Source: Apus apus
Taxonomy: Eukaryota > Chordata > Aves > Apodiformes > Apodidae
Assembly (NCBI RefSeq): GCF_020740795.1
Contig: NC_067282.1
Coordinates: 53,823,290-53,887,289 of the forward strand
DNA length: 64,000 bases
Direction of reading: 5' to 3'
The stretch's first letter is position 1; each line of letters begins with the position of its first letter. Shown here in pieces: positions 35,001 through 50,000 of the stretch. The position numbers and the translations under genes are program-made. The notes below the pieces were generated by a model, which was not told where the DNA came from, made no database searches, and saw only the letters and a program-made list of their open reading frames with translations.

Positions 35001-38000
35001 GAGAGTTGTGGACAGAGAGGACAGATGCTTGTCTGTCCTCTCATACTCTGTGGCAAAGAAATCCCTTGTTCTCCAAGTCTGTAGGCAGAAGGATAGGCAG
35101 AAATTGGTTTAGTGTCCAGGAAAGTGTGAAAATAGAACTATTTGTAAAACATAAAACATCTCTAACTGAAGATTATTTGCACAATGAGGCAAATCACTAA
35201 AAGAAAGGGATGAGGTGTCTTTAGAGCAGAGTAGGTAAGCATCTGCTGCAGGGCTTTTATGAGGGGAGTGGACTAGGTGAACCCTGAGGATTTTTCTTGT
35301 CATTTTTTTGATGACATAAAATGTACAGAGATGCAGAGGGGGAAAAAAAAAAAGAAAGAAAATAAAAAAAAAAGAAGGGGGGATGGAGGGAAAAGAACCT
35401 TTAGAAACTAACAAGGGAAGAATAAGGAACTTTGCTACCCTTAGATATTGCACCTTAGCCTCTTGCCTAAACATCTATGGATGGACCAATGGACTGTTTC
35501 GTGCTTGAAAAATACTTTTTTCTTTCTTTCTTTCCTTTGGTGAGGAAAGCCTGCAACACTGGTGTTTGGAGAGATGGAGAAGTCTCTGTATTTTCACCTG
35601 GAGTCTTCCTGACTTCAGTGTTCTTCTTATCTTGGTACACCTTTGCCTCACTTGTGGAGATGGTCTAAGTCTTAAGACCCTTTCCCTTACCCTTTATAAG
35701 AAGCCATGTGTGAAGGGTCCCCGTCCAAGTGTGTCCCCCTCCCTCTAACCAGAAATCCCAACAGATGCTGAAAATATAACCAGGCAGTCGTGACCCCCAA
35801 GGTGTGTTTCCTTTATTTATTTAATTTTGTATATCAGTGACCCAGTAACAAATCCAGAGTAACAATTCTCTTGTTTTTAGGCACACTCCTTCTACTACCC
35901 TTCAGGTTCTGACAGTGTTTATGTCCTTTCCAACTTGTTTGTTGTGGGTTTTTTTTAGTTTGTAGCTTACTTTAAAATAAATTTTCCCAGATGCAGCATT
36001 ATTCCCCAAAGGCAAATCGTTCTTTTTTATTGTATTATAAAATGGAGTATTTGCAAAAATCATTAAAACTCTCACATTTGAATCAATTTCAGGGTAATTT
36101 CCTGTTATCCAAGGCTGTCAGTTGTTTGGGGTTTTTTTTTGTTTTATTTTGGGTGATTTTTAAATTGGTGTGTTTTTCTCTGCTGTTACTATTAGAGTTG
36201 TATAAAACATCTTGTTTGCAGAGCTGTGAAATGCTTTAAAGGCACCAATTGCAATAACAAGGCATTGTCCAAATTGAAATTTATTTCCTCCGAAACACTG
36301 TCCTGAACGTCCAGGTGGTGGTAAACATTTTCCAACCACGGACAAACTGTGAATTGTATTTGAAATTAAATCTCCACATTAAAATCTGCATTGCTGAACC
36401 TCCCGCTGGCAGCCACCGTTCTCCTGGAAAAGTGACATCTTCCCTGGCACTGGTGGGGCAGGAGTTCTCACACGGGTGTTACTAAATTATTTCCTATCGC
36501 TCTTCGGGCCTCGGGACCTCACGGCACCGTCTACCTAAAAAGTACAAAGGATGTGAGGTGTGGGAGGAAAACAGGAGGGGGCCACCGCAGGTTTACTGAG
36601 GATAGGTGTTTTTTGTCCTGACACACGAGGGTGGAAACCGTTTTACAAACCTCTATTAAAGCAGCATACTGCTGATGTCACAAATTATGTCATTTTTCAG
36701 CAAGCTGTTAGGTAGCAGCAGGATACCTAGAGGTCCCAATCTGAGTTCACAGCTTGAGGCCTCATCATCTTTTGAAGTCAAGGAAATACTCCGGTCTCCT
36801 GGCCCTCTGTTTACAAATAATATATCAAGAATCAGGATGCCCACAAATGAACTTTCAGGCACTGAGCTAAAGGAAATGGGTTTGTGTGGGTATATTTTTA
36901 TATAACTGTACCTACATGCATACGCATTCTATATATACGTGTATATGCACACACGTGCATTTGTGTGTAGCACATCTGAAGCCTTCAGCTTGCCGTCAGG
37001 TTTTCTTTACAAAAGCATTTTTCACTTTTCCTTGGTCTATACAACTGATGTTTCATAACCAATTCTCTGGCCATTTCACTCACAGAAACCCCACCAAAGT
37101 TAAAGATACTGGCACAGAAAAGGGGTACAAGGTACTCCCATTCATTTCTCCTTTTTAAAATAGTGGGGATTTTTTAATGCTAGTGCTTATAGAGTGTAAA
37201 AGAGCTCTGATTTAAAAACACATATGCATAAGAAAATATGTCTCTGTAATGGAGTTTGAGTGCATTGTGCAAAATAAAATAACCAGTATGTCTAAACATG
37301 TACAAATTAGTACAGCAGAACAGCTCATTGGATGCTGTCCTCATCTCCTGGGTGGACTATATTTACACATAGATGTGTATTTCTCCCCACTAGAGTGGAA
37401 TATGCCATTGTGTTCTTCTGACAATGCATGTCAGCCTCTGTTAGAAGGCTTAAAATACATAGTATGTGGCCTGAGGTTGTGAAACAACCCAAGAGAAGAA
37501 ATTAAATTCAAAGCCAACGGAGCCATACTCATCAGTGGGAGCTTTTACCCCCTTGTGTATTAGTGGGAGCCAAGGACGGAGTGTCAAGACCCAGCTTTGA
37601 ATTTCCTGACTTTTGTCAATGTGTTAACATTGCTCCCCTAACAGAATGAGGGCACAGGCAGGGAGATGGACTAGATGGCCAAACAAGGCATTTGTATCCC
37701 CATGCTCTCTCCCTAAACTGATTCCCATATTTTTGCTGCTTTTTTACTAACGTAGTTGGCTGTAACTTCCTCTACCGGAAATGATACTACGGGGTTGGAT
37801 TAGCCTCTCCTCTATAGCATATCCCTGATTTAATTACCACTGCAGCTATCCCCCACTATCTGCACGATAAATGCAGTTGCTTACAGAAACATGATTACAG
37901 GATTAGAGTTATTGGGCCCTCGCCCAGACAAACACGGTGACACAGCATAGCACTGGCACCTCTGAAAGCTACACTGACCTCAGGCATCTCTACATCAAAG

Positions 38001-41000
38001 GCCACGGCCACAAGCTGAGCTTCATTAGCTTTCAAGGCTGAAGTTACAGGAGCACTACTTCCTCAGCCACTAATGGGAAACACTCTCCTCCATTTGCTGT
38101 TGAGGTGTTAAAAGTTCCTCTTAACATCAGTTACTGAGCTACAGCTTCACTGGTATCCCACTAAAATAAAAATGACTTGTGGAGTGGGAGCTGAGTTCAA
38201 ATTGAAAGGCTATGCTGGACATCCCTTACTCAAGAAAAGGGCAGTCAGGGATGCTTCAGGAGCAAAAACTACAGGGCAAGGCACACCCCAAATCCCAGAC
38301 AGGGATCGGAAGGGAAATTCCCGCAGCTCCTGAAAGGTTTCATACGGTTGTAACCAACTATTTAATGATTGAGGTATCTGAGGGACTCTCTGGTTTTCAT
38401 TTGTAGGATGTGATGCAGATGATTATGCAAACAGGGAGAGCTTGGCAGCTCACTGCAGCACAGAACATGTGCTTCATTGGCTCTGTGCTCACCGTGAGAA
38501 ACCCCTGAGTTGTGGTGGTAACTCCTCCAGCCCCCTCTGGTTGATCTGCACCTACAAGGAGGAGTCTTGGGAGGTAACATTTAATCTGACAGAGAGAAAA
38601 GCTAGTCAGAGAGAGCACCATAAGGTGGCAAAGCGCTAGGTAGGATCAAACGGAATTTTTGCTCCTAACATACACTTCCTGTGTGGAAATATCTCTTAAA
38701 CTTGGTGTACCTCAGTTCCTCTTTATGCAGCTGGAACATTAGTAGTTCCTCTGCCTTACCTATTTAGATGATGCATTCTGGGACACAGGTCACCTCTTAC
38801 CATGTATGCACAGGCCTACCATAGTTATCTGGGGCTTGCAGTCACTACCCTAATTTAATAGTAATATACAAAGGATGCAGCTACATTATCAACTTGCACA
38901 AAGAAACCAGCCAAGTGGCTCAGCAGCATGGAAGAAGCCCCAAATATTTTCATGACTCTCTGTCCAGAGGAGGGGAAAAAATACTTGTTCCATAAAAATA
39001 TTTGAGAATGGTAGGACCTAGTCCACCACGGTGAGCACTAAGAACCAGGAACTGGCTTTGTATGAGAACAAAGTGGCTGAAATACGTCTTTAGTATTAAA
39101 AGACTTCAATAAGACTAAAAGGAAACAACAACAACAAAAAAAGAGGAAAGTAGAAGAGAGTCAGAGGATTTATACCAAAGGGTTTGCTTTTCTTTCTTCA
39201 GTCCAACTTGCCTTTTCTGGTGCTTTGCCTATGGGATTGTCATTCCTATTTTTCAAGCTGGTGCTGAAGAAAGTGGCTTTCCCATGAACCTCCAGGCTGG
39301 GGCAGCTGGATAAGGTGGGCTGGTAAGGTGCTGTCAGGGATAAGGCTAAGGAATTACAAGGCTGGCCTCCAGAGCTAAGCTGCTCCTTCTCTTCAGGAGG
39401 TAGGAGACTTCACCAGCTCTGCAGAGCTCCCTGCAGCTGGAAGGCTTAGTTGAGCTCAGATATTAGCAGGGTCCCATGTCAGCTCTGGAGTTTTCTCCAG
39501 CTTGCATGTTTGACAAAGCTCAGAAGCTTGCTTCAGCTGGCAAGCTTAACTTCATCTCTTGGGTCCGTTCTGCCCTAAGCAGTCTGTTCATGTTGTCAGA
39601 GCTGATTTCTGTTTCCCAAGCTTTAGGCTGGGTTAGGAACTAAGGCACAATTAGGAACCAGAGTAAGAAGAACTCAGCTGATTTTCAGCTAAGCACCTTT
39701 TCACCACAGAGTTTTACAAAAAAGTATTTATTTCCTAGGAAGTTGTCACTGGATTTCCTTTTAAATTAAATTACCGTCATGCAAAGAAATAGGAAATTCC
39801 TCCTTATATGTTCATTTTTCCTTAATTACTGATTATTTCCAGGCTTTCCCTTGGCCACATGCCCAGCGCAGTGACCCCCAGCTCAGGCACTGCAACAGCT
39901 CTCTGACCAGTCATGGTTTAAGTACTGCAGCAGCCACTGCTGTTGCAGCAGAAATCCAAGCCCTTTGCTTTGCAAACTCGGAAAGTATGTGATGTTAATG
40001 AGAAGCACTCGCTTCTCGTACTGAGTAAGGCCAGGGGAGGTGTGTAGGCACAGGTTGACCTAGAGAAGGTAAAGAGGGCTTTTCTCCCCATCAGCACCAG
40101 GAGCTGCAGCCCTTACTGTCATTTCACATCACAGAGATGCAGCTCTGCAGTAATTTACATTTTAATTTTAATTTTCATTATTTTTTGTCTGTTTTTCTCT
40201 TTGGGCCAGGGCAGTGTGTGAAGCACGGTTGGGTAAGTGGACACAAAAAGGGATGCCAGTGGTACAGCGGTCCAGGTGCGAGCACTGCTCTTTAGAGGGG
40301 GCATAGTTCTTCAAAGGTGGCATGTTCTTTAGAGGTGATGTACACTAGTCTTTGGTTTGACCCTCCTACTGTTGTTAATGATTATTGCCATGCTGATTTC
40401 AAGGTGCCCAGAGGGCACTGGGGGAGGGTCTAATCCAAAACCCAGAAAGGTTGACAGAATTTTCAGATTGAGGGGAGCCCAGAAAATGCAAAGTTTAGAA
40501 GATCCAGAAATGTAAATGTGTAAGATTGTCTTCAAATAAGAAAATAAAATGGGGGAAGAAAACAGCTTCTCTCTTCCTCTGGCTTGCCAGCATGCTTTGA
40601 CAGAAAGCAGGGAGGTGATCTTTGGGAACACTCACTCCAGCCTCCTGTTCCTAAGTAGCAGGAAGGCCTGTCAAACCTGTCAAACTCCTTGAGCTCCTGG
40701 GGTTTACAGACTTCTCTCAGCTACCCCAAGCAAAACCACAATCCCATAAAGAAACCTTTTCAGTAAAACCTTCTGCCATTTGCCTGAAGCCAACAAATCA
40801 CTCACTTAAAAAAAAAAAAAAAAATCTATTTCTCATTTGGAAACATCCCTTCCCTCCGTGCTCGCTCTCTCCTGGTGAAGCCCCGAGCAATGGCCTCACA
40901 GCAGCAGTTTTCTGCAGGAATCTGCCACCGCAGGGTATGTCAGAGCCCCAAATCTGCAGTCCGTACAGAGGCCAAAGTCTTGCTGGCCCAAAGAAGGGTC

Positions 41001-44000
41001 TGGCTTGGGGGGGGACTGCAGAAATGACCACCTGGCTTCAGTCAGAGCTCAAGGTCAGGGTAAGATGGCTTGCGTTCATTCCCATCCTTTGCCTCTTGGT
41101 GGACTTTTCTGAGCTACTTCACCCTGGCAAGCTGCCAAGGTGCTGAGTCCCACACTCCTTGCTAAGAGGTTTAGAAGAAGCATCCAGGCTGTCTAGTCTC
41201 TACCCTTCCTTTCATTCCCTCCCTTGCCTCATCACTTCCCTGAAAGTTGCTGTGAAAATAAAAAGCCCCTAGAACATTAACACTAGTCCCAGCCTTTGCT
41301 CTCGTGCTGCTCCCACTGGCTACTGGTCTCCAAACTCACTCTGCAGCTCATGGGACCAGTGCTAGGTTATGATGTCTCATACAGTGACCAAAAAACAATG
41401 GAGCTCCAAAAGAAGAGGGCAGATGTGAAGCAGAAACCACTTTTGGATGAATTACTGGATTTAGTTGAATAGAATGTCAGGGACACGTTCTGCCCTGAGT
41501 GATATCACTGACCACAAGTTTGTCAGCTATTTTTCAGCAACATTTTGGGCTTGTCCCAACTGGCATATGTCTTTGGCAACTATCTGACTAGCTATACATC
41601 AAATCATATTGTTTGGTTTATAGGTGTCAGATCAGAGGACAAGACACCATCAGTTTTCCACATCATGGCTGAGAGTAACAGAATCATACTCAAAGTCCAT
41701 CATGGCAGAACCAAAGCAACACCATGATAGATAAAACAGTGATTCCTCAATGAGAGCAAAAAATGACAACTTCAAGCTGCAGTTTATTCACAATATGGGA
41801 GACACGCTCTGGCAAGAGTTAAGAAGTCATCACATGGATCATAAGGAATAGCAGATGCAAAAGTCTGTTGACAACACAGTAACCAATGATATCATGAAGC
41901 CTGAAATAAAACTTAAAACATACCCTGAAATACAGTTTTGGAAGCTGGCACTTAGCCTATGCCATGTGCTAAAATCTTGTTTAATTTTCTATCTACTTTA
42001 ACTTAGCGTGCAAAAATCCATCCATGACCACCTGATTCAATGCTTGACAAACTCAAACCATATTTAAGGCCTAGTTTTCCAAGGTGTGTTCATGTGTGGG
42101 TTTTTTCCTACATCCTTAGAAATAGCTACGCTGAAGACTATTCAGTAGAGGCCACAAATATTATGTGAAAAAGGAAGAGTACATGGAAAATACTGGACTT
42201 GATCTTCTCCAGAGTGAAAAATATGAAAACCAAGTGAAGGGGAGTGAAAAACAATCTTTAGGAAACAGAGCTTCTGACTCCATAAGTAGCCCTCTTAAGA
42301 GACATGAGCGGAAATATGACAGAAAATGTGAATGACAGAATTACTCTCCAGTTCATTACCCAAGTTCCCATGGACTGAGACTTCTCCATGGCAAACAGAC
42401 AGAATACACATATTTTGAGAAAAGATTCATTCACAACCATGGATTTTATAAAAAAAATTGTGCATCACTCTATATATTAAAAAGCAGATACAACTAGTAC
42501 AGTAGTTGATCTTATATATGTACATATATTAATGAATATGAATGTAGCAAGAACAACTAACATGAATATTTAAGATGCACTGGCAAAAAAAAAAATGTTC
42601 CCCATCTTGAATCTCTTTTCCCTTATGTTTCTTAATTTGTTATTTAAGAACAACCACTGTAGTTCAGGATGGATAGTGGCCATGAAGCCAGAAATCTTAT
42701 CTTCAAGGGTGCAAGTGCTGAATGCCTAACAGAAAAGGAGTGAGCCAGGCATACACTGACACCTCAAATGTACTTCTACAGCCCACTCACCTCCCCTGTC
42801 CATGAAGGACAGTGAGATACCCCAACCCATTGCGCTGCCTCAAACCCTGCATTGACAGTTGTCCATATTTTGTAAGGACCCTGGTAATTTAAAAAAGTGT
42901 GCAGAACTAACAACTAGGACAAACCATCCTTTTATCTGTGACCTGAGCAAAGAAGATGAGCAGTCACCAAGACTTCATGTGGAAGTCTATGCTTTGGATG
43001 TTAAGTCAGTTTTTTAGTATATCCAGGCTTGTAAAGGTACAGGGGAAAGTTGAAAAAGGTGTCACAGTTAAGATAAAATCAGCAAAATTGTCCTCAAAAT
43101 TGTATCTGTGAGGTAAATAAAAAGCCAGTACTTTGGCTCAGGGTAGCACATGACGTACTAAAACTGAGGGGTGACACACAAGAGGGTTAGAGGGAGGCAG
43201 AACAGATCTCAGGACTGTTCACTTTATCTAGGAAAGAGTTGACAGGATACACAAAACTGATGCACGCTCGAGGCAGCCATGTTGGCTCCTGCTCCACTGG
43301 AAAGAGAAACATTTGCCACATGGAAGCAGAAAACATTGGCAGGAAAATAACTTTAATTTCCAAACTTGAAAAGGAGTATTGCAAGCAGGGAGGGGGAAAA
43401 AAAAAAAAAAAAAAGAGAGGGGAAATAACATTCACCTGGACTCTCTGATTTCACTTTCAGGCTCTGACCCTATGATTCTGGGTATGTTAGAAAGCAATAA
43501 ATTTGTACAAAGACAGAAGGAGAGCTTAAAGGTAATCTGAATTTGAGATAGGGAAAAACTGTGTGGGCTTGGATGAGGATGAGTGAGATCTCTTTGGAGG
43601 AAGGTAACACAGCTCTCCCATACTGGTTATGAGGACAGAGACCTGATGTACGTATATGCTGAGCATATGTGGTTATATACTTATACAGTGGAAGAAGACA
43701 GTGGAAGAAGCTCCAGCTGTAACATGCACTCTACAAATACTCAGCCTTCTACATTCCCCTGGTTTGGGCTTTGTGTCAACTTAGGACCCAGGAGAAGGAC
43801 AAAAAGTCATATTTATATCATCTACCCAGTGCCATGAGAGAGTGAGAAAACCCTATGAGACATCTTGTCTCATCTACAGCCTTCCATGCCTGTTGTCATT
43901 TGCCTCTTGAGCCTTATGGAAACCTACCCTGGATGGTGTGTTCATTCTTATTGTTTCCATTTTCTTGGCTTTTATTTATTTTCCTTGCCTCTCAAGAGCC

Positions 44001-47000
44001 ATTCGGAGGTCCCATTACATCCTGCTGACCAGGGAAGGTTATGAGAACAAATAGTTACAGGGAATTAAAATACACACTCTGTCACAAGAAAAACAAAGGA
44101 AAAGGGGCAGGGGACTTGCTAAGTAAAGGGTGGTGGAAGTCATGGGACAGAGAGCTGCCAGAAATACTGAAGTGGGGTTTTATGTCAAGACTTGTTTTAG
44201 ACTTGGTTTCTGCAAGAAGCAAAGCTTCTGAATTCTTCCTGTGGTGGTACTGCAATTTGAACCTGCATATATTGAATCAGTTCAGTGTTTTCCTTGGATT
44301 TTAAATAAAAGTTTGTTTGAAAAAATGCAAATTGTAGCTCTTGGCAGCATGGATTCTCCTTCCCATGCTGGTGGAGGAGCCAGTCTCTGTTACAGCAGAA
44401 AGAGGTGAGCTTGCACACAGCATGCTTCTTCTCTGCAGCAAAGGTGCTACACTGACCATCATCTTCAAGGAAGACAACATTTTTGCTAAAACTACCAACA
44501 TCACTAGTCCCCCATCTCTAGGGCAAATGCACCATGTGGTCCATGTTTGACCCAGGCTGCAGCAGATTGTATCTGCTGTATTTGGAAATTTTCCTTTCTA
44601 GCATCTGTTAAAAAATTATTAGCAGGTGCCGAAAAATGTGGCCTCCAACCCAGAGACCTAGAGCCAAAATACCAGAGGGGAAAAAGTCAGCTCTTGACAA
44701 CCGCCTCACTCCAGGGTTGGACGAGCCAGAGAGACAATCTGCTGCTACAGGAGATGCCAGATCAGAGGAGGGAAGTGGTAGCACCTCATGCAATTAGTCT
44801 AAATTTTTTAGGTTTGTTTTGTGGGTTTTTTTAAGCTACAAGTGGCAAGGGCCAATTCCTTGCCTCTGTGAAGTTATAAGCCTGGTGATCCTCTCCGCTG
44901 CCATAAAGGAGTTAGACCAGCTTTCAGCTGATCAGAAAAGGTTAGGCTACCTGTGCACCGTGCAGAAACACAAACTGAAGTCATTGAGTATCTGCAGTGT
45001 AAATGGCACACTGCTATGTACGTGTGTGCCAGTGGACGTGGGATAATAAATTCTTATGTGCCATGTAATTACACACACACTAGTGTAGAAATGAGCTGAT
45101 ATAAAATAAATATGCATATAGATATGCCTATGCCTATTCCAGCCTCCGCTACAGGGTTATTGCAGTGCCAATGTGTTGACATAAAAATGCAGTTTTATGG
45201 ATTACATCTAAATAGAAATGTGTGAAAAGGGATTTTGTTTTGGCTACAGCCCAGTCTCTTAATATAATTATAATTACTATTTTTACTACTGCTGCTACTA
45301 CTACTACCACAGTGAATTGGGAGCCCTCTTGGTTCTACCTACGGTACAAACAGCAAGTACAAACCTGACTTAAAAAACAGCAGAGGTGAAAGAGGGAGAG
45401 AAGCAATGTTATTTCTCCAAGGTGGAGTAACAGGAAAGGAGGTGGATGTAGGATTCACCTCTCTTAAATTCCAGTCCTCAATGTGTCCTGGGCTCTCCCT
45501 GACCCTCTGCTACAATTTCATACATGGCTTTCTCAGGGAAGATAAGAAAAAGAAAGCGCTTTATTGACGCAATGGGGAGAGCAGCTTTTGTTATTATTAG
45601 GGGGGCTCTGCTCAGTGTTTTGCAGCAGAGACGGTGGTAACCAGGGGTGCAGGTTGTCCTAGCTGGCCAAGGCTGGTGGCCATGGCCGTAGTGGGGAGGA
45701 GGTGGCCACTGCTGGGCACCTTCCCAATGACACTGCAGGCCACCACGGCAGCAGTCACACAGCAGTGCTACCAGCTTGCTCGGGTCACAGATGTGTTGCT
45801 GAATATATGGAGGCAGGAACCAAGCAACCATCTCTTTTCCCTGTGTTGTTTTTTTTTTCATTTGCCTGCATTTATTACGGCCACGCTGCGAGCGCTTGTG
45901 TTGTGTTTCAGCCTGAAAATCATAAATATGTCTTTCCTGTTCCCTCCTTAACAGGTGGTCAAAAAAAAAAAAAAAAATGCACTCTCAGGTGCTGTTCAGG
46001 TGTTTTCCAGATCCCTTGTCATTTCATGCCAGGGTCTGCTGGGTGCTTTATGAAAAAGCCTCTAGAAGTGCCACGTTCTTTCTGATGCCAGTGTTCAGCA
46101 AGATGGGCACAGAGCCCGTGCAGCTGGGAAACATCCCCACCATGGCCATTGCTCTACATCAGCCGTGCTTGTTCAGAGGTGACTATATTCTGTCAGCTCT
46201 GTGGCTTGAAAAACAAAGTAAAATGAAAGCATCCTCCCCCAGAAAGAAACGTTTTGAGAGGAAGGGGCAGCAAAAGCAACATGAGTCTACCCAGCAAACA
46301 GCAGTGGGCTTACAAGGACTAGGAAAGCTGCTTGCCAGGAGGCCAAATGGTTTGTCTACAGCTCCAGGAAAAGAGATGTTATTTGGTGCTTGAAACCGTT
46401 TAAAGAAAACAAAGGATGGCTGCTACATGCCTGCCCATGATAGTCTGCAGTGCTGCACTGTTGTGGGATATTTCTGCCAACCAAATGGCAGCAAAATACC
46501 AGTGTGGGGATTGGGAGGGCTGGTTGTGCACAGGCAGGACCAGGCTCCAGCAGCTCGGCACCCATTAGCTAACACATCAAACCCCGAGGAAGGGAGGATG
46601 TAATTCTCATTATCTCCATTTTACAGGTGTTGAAAGGGAGTCTGGGGGAGATTTGTCATCAAGGGAGTCTGTGAGAGCTGGGATAAGCAGCTATGGGTCC
46701 CAGCTGTCAGCCCTGTGCATAGACGGTGCCTCTTGGAGCAGATTTGGGGGAAGATTTTTATTTTTCTGGCACAGGAGAGAAAAACACACCTTCCAGCTTC
46801 CACTGGGGGAATTACTTCTTCCTACCAATGCTGTGATGATTTGTCTTAAGGGCAGTGTTAGGAATAGCCGAGTTAGAAATCCGTATTGTCAATTTAATAT
46901 TTTCCCAGAGAGACCCAAAAGAAGATAAGCTTCCACAAGGAAGAATAACCAAGTTTGCACAACCATGATCAGCAACAAGAAGTGTCATTTAGAGAGAAGT

Positions 47001-50000
47001 TCTGTAAATTATCCTGGCCTGGTTTCAGTCCATGTCCATGTGGGCACATGGAGCAAGTGATTTGCATTTATAACCAGAAAAACCCACTTCAGTCTACACC
47101 GTCCCCAAATACAGCTGTCATTTTGGACTTTCTCTTCCCAGTCATCCAGCATCAGTCCTGTTCTGGATCCCTTTGAATCCAGGAAGAGTCAGGAAGAGTG
47201 TGAACATTTCCTGCCTCATTACTGCCTTTCAAAGGCAGTCACAACCACAAAAACTAGACCTGGGGGAAAGGATGATGGGGGAGAAAATCTCTGCATGCAC
47301 AAACACAGTCCCACCTGCCAGTTATCTTCTCTCCTTTATGCTTTGAAGAAGCATCTCACCTCTTATAAGGGAAACAACTTTGTCATGGAGGGAGATGTGG
47401 TTAGTAATTCTGTCTGTGTTTCCCTTGCCTCCTCTGAGCTGAGGATGCCATGGGCCCGGTGCTCCCCCTCCCGTGCTCCACAAAGAGAGAGTCAGACCTG
47501 AACCAGACTGACTCCCTGGCGACTCCTGGCTCCTCCCAAGTCCCACATTTTCCTAACCATCCTTTAAAAATGTAGTGCTGGTGGCTGAAAAGATGGTTAG
47601 CCAGCAGCGACTGGACCGTGACAGGAATGCTAGTTTATAACCTGGCAACACAGATTTGGCTCTGAAATGTAACAGATCCCATTATAATCTCTGTGCTCAA
47701 AGGCAGACTTGAGGTTTAAATAATCTTTGATTGCAAGATAACATCCTGAGTGCATTTCAGCTTTGCTGAAGTTTAGTTTATGATCCTTCTCAGCTATGGG
47801 ACATATTCTCCCATTGCCCTGCTTGCTGCTGTAACACTGCTTCAGTTAATAGCACCTGCTGGAGAGACAGCAGCATCTCCTGGCAAACGAAACCTGCACA
47901 GTCTCAGGAGTCAAAATTTGAATATGTATAGGGTGCATAAGTAGTCATTAATGCATAGCACGTCCCCTCTGGTCATTTAAATAAATTATTGACACCAGCA
48001 TCACCAAGAAATGAACCAGGTGCCACCTCAGTGGTTGAGACTCTATAGGTAAGTGTAAATTATCAGAGCACTTCAAAACTTCAAAACCTTCCTAAAACAA
48101 AGGAATAATCACACAGAATTGGTTGTAAAGATGTGTGCATGCACATATGTGTTTGTGTATGTGAGATTGCATGTATACACACCTTAATGTTTGCATACCG
48201 TAGTGTTTTGACCTTCATCATTTGTTTTAAATGGTGGGTGAAAGATGCCTATAGCATCAATATATGTATATCCAATTTTTGCACTTGCCGTACCAATTCT
48301 TATTGCCTCGTACTCCACAAATTGCTTCTGGAAAAGTGTAATCCTGGTTTTACCTCTGTATTTTAAAAATCGTTTCCCTGTGTATTACCTCCTTGCAGCT
48401 TTATACATCTACGCTTTTACTCTCCAAATGCCTTGACTAGAATGCTATATCCCTGAACAGAAATATATTCCCCCCTGCTATTCTTCTGCAGAAGCCCGGT
48501 TCATTCAGAAACAAGGAAGAAAATACAAATGATTGTTTTTAAATTCCCCAACGTGCAGAGCTCAGACATGCCACAGATGCAAATATGGAAAGCAAATCTA
48601 GAGCTGGCACTACGAAATGGCTGGGTTCACTGCACTTGTAAGCAAGCACTTTTATTTCAGCATGGTTGTAAGCTGCCATTTTGATATAATCCCTGGTTTT
48701 CTGGACCAGGTACAGTGAAGCTGACACGACACATCTTCTGTACCCTTCCCCCCCACACCCCGGTAATACCCAGCCATCAATCAAGCACCCACTGCCAGTG
48801 CTGATCTATGCTTGCTCCCAGAGCCAGCAGCCACAGAACAAGCCTGCACATCCATGTCACTGGCAGCCCACATATCTGTCCCTTTTATCACAAGGGAACA
48901 CCAGGGCCCTGTGCCAGCCCAGCAAACGATACCACTGCCCTCTGCAAGTCAGTAGCTCAGCGCTGGCATAGGGGATCCTGAGCTGGAAGATGTCACACTG
49001 TGTCTACAAAGGTAGATTTGGGGTACCTTTTCTCAGGAGGTGATTGTGGCTCTTCTTGAAGGCACAGACAGAATGTGGTGTACAAGAGGTGCACATCCCT
49101 CTCCCCGGTAAGGTCAGAGGGGTTGCCAGGAGACCGGCACATGCTTCCTGCACGTTTGTGGCCTTTCAGCAATACCATTTCCAGCCCTGCATCTGGGCTG
49201 GCTCTGTCTCTGCCCAGCCAGAGGATGGGACATGAGTTCCTCTCCACTTGTGTCCCTGTTGGCTTGTCAGACCCATGAGCCCTTTGGGAAGAAGGGAAGC
49301 TGCAAGTGATGCTTCTGGCAGGGCAGCAAGTAAGACAGGCTTGACCTGGACAGGACAGCATGATTTGACCCCTGACTTCCCTGAAGTTCTGAGAAATTCT
49401 CCCACTTAAAATTTTATTTTGATCCAGTAAATGGGCATTGTAAAATTCTTAGTTTGTCAAGAGGTGGGCAGCTGAGAAAGGGAGGAAGCAACAACTTGAC
49501 TGCTAGGAAACTTGGGATTCTGCTTCTTAAGTGGCAAAGTAGTAAAAAATAAAACAAGCACTACAATACAGGCCGTTCACATAAAACTACATCGGCCATT
49601 AAAGGGAACCTTGCTGTCACCCTGCACCCTGGGCTCTGCATGGTGACAAGGGGTTGGTTCTGTCCTTGAAGTGCAGAAGGGAGAAAATGGCTGGATGTCA
49701 GCTGTGTCGCCTTCCTTTCAAGGTTGTTTTCTCTTTCCCCTATACACTGGAAAAATCCCTGTGGATTTCACTCTCCTAATGAGCATTATCTGAGGGTATT
49801 TGGATGAGATCAGTGTCCACGTGGAGGGGAGGGCTGGGAACGAGGTGTGTGTACATGCACTTGTTACCTGTGTGAGGTGGATTGCACTTGCAGAAATGGT
49901 CTTCCTTTGGGGAGGACACAAGGCAGAACTGGAGCAGCCAAGAAGTGGATAAACTCACTCTTTATGGTGGCTTACAGTACCACAAATGAAACTCCATTTA

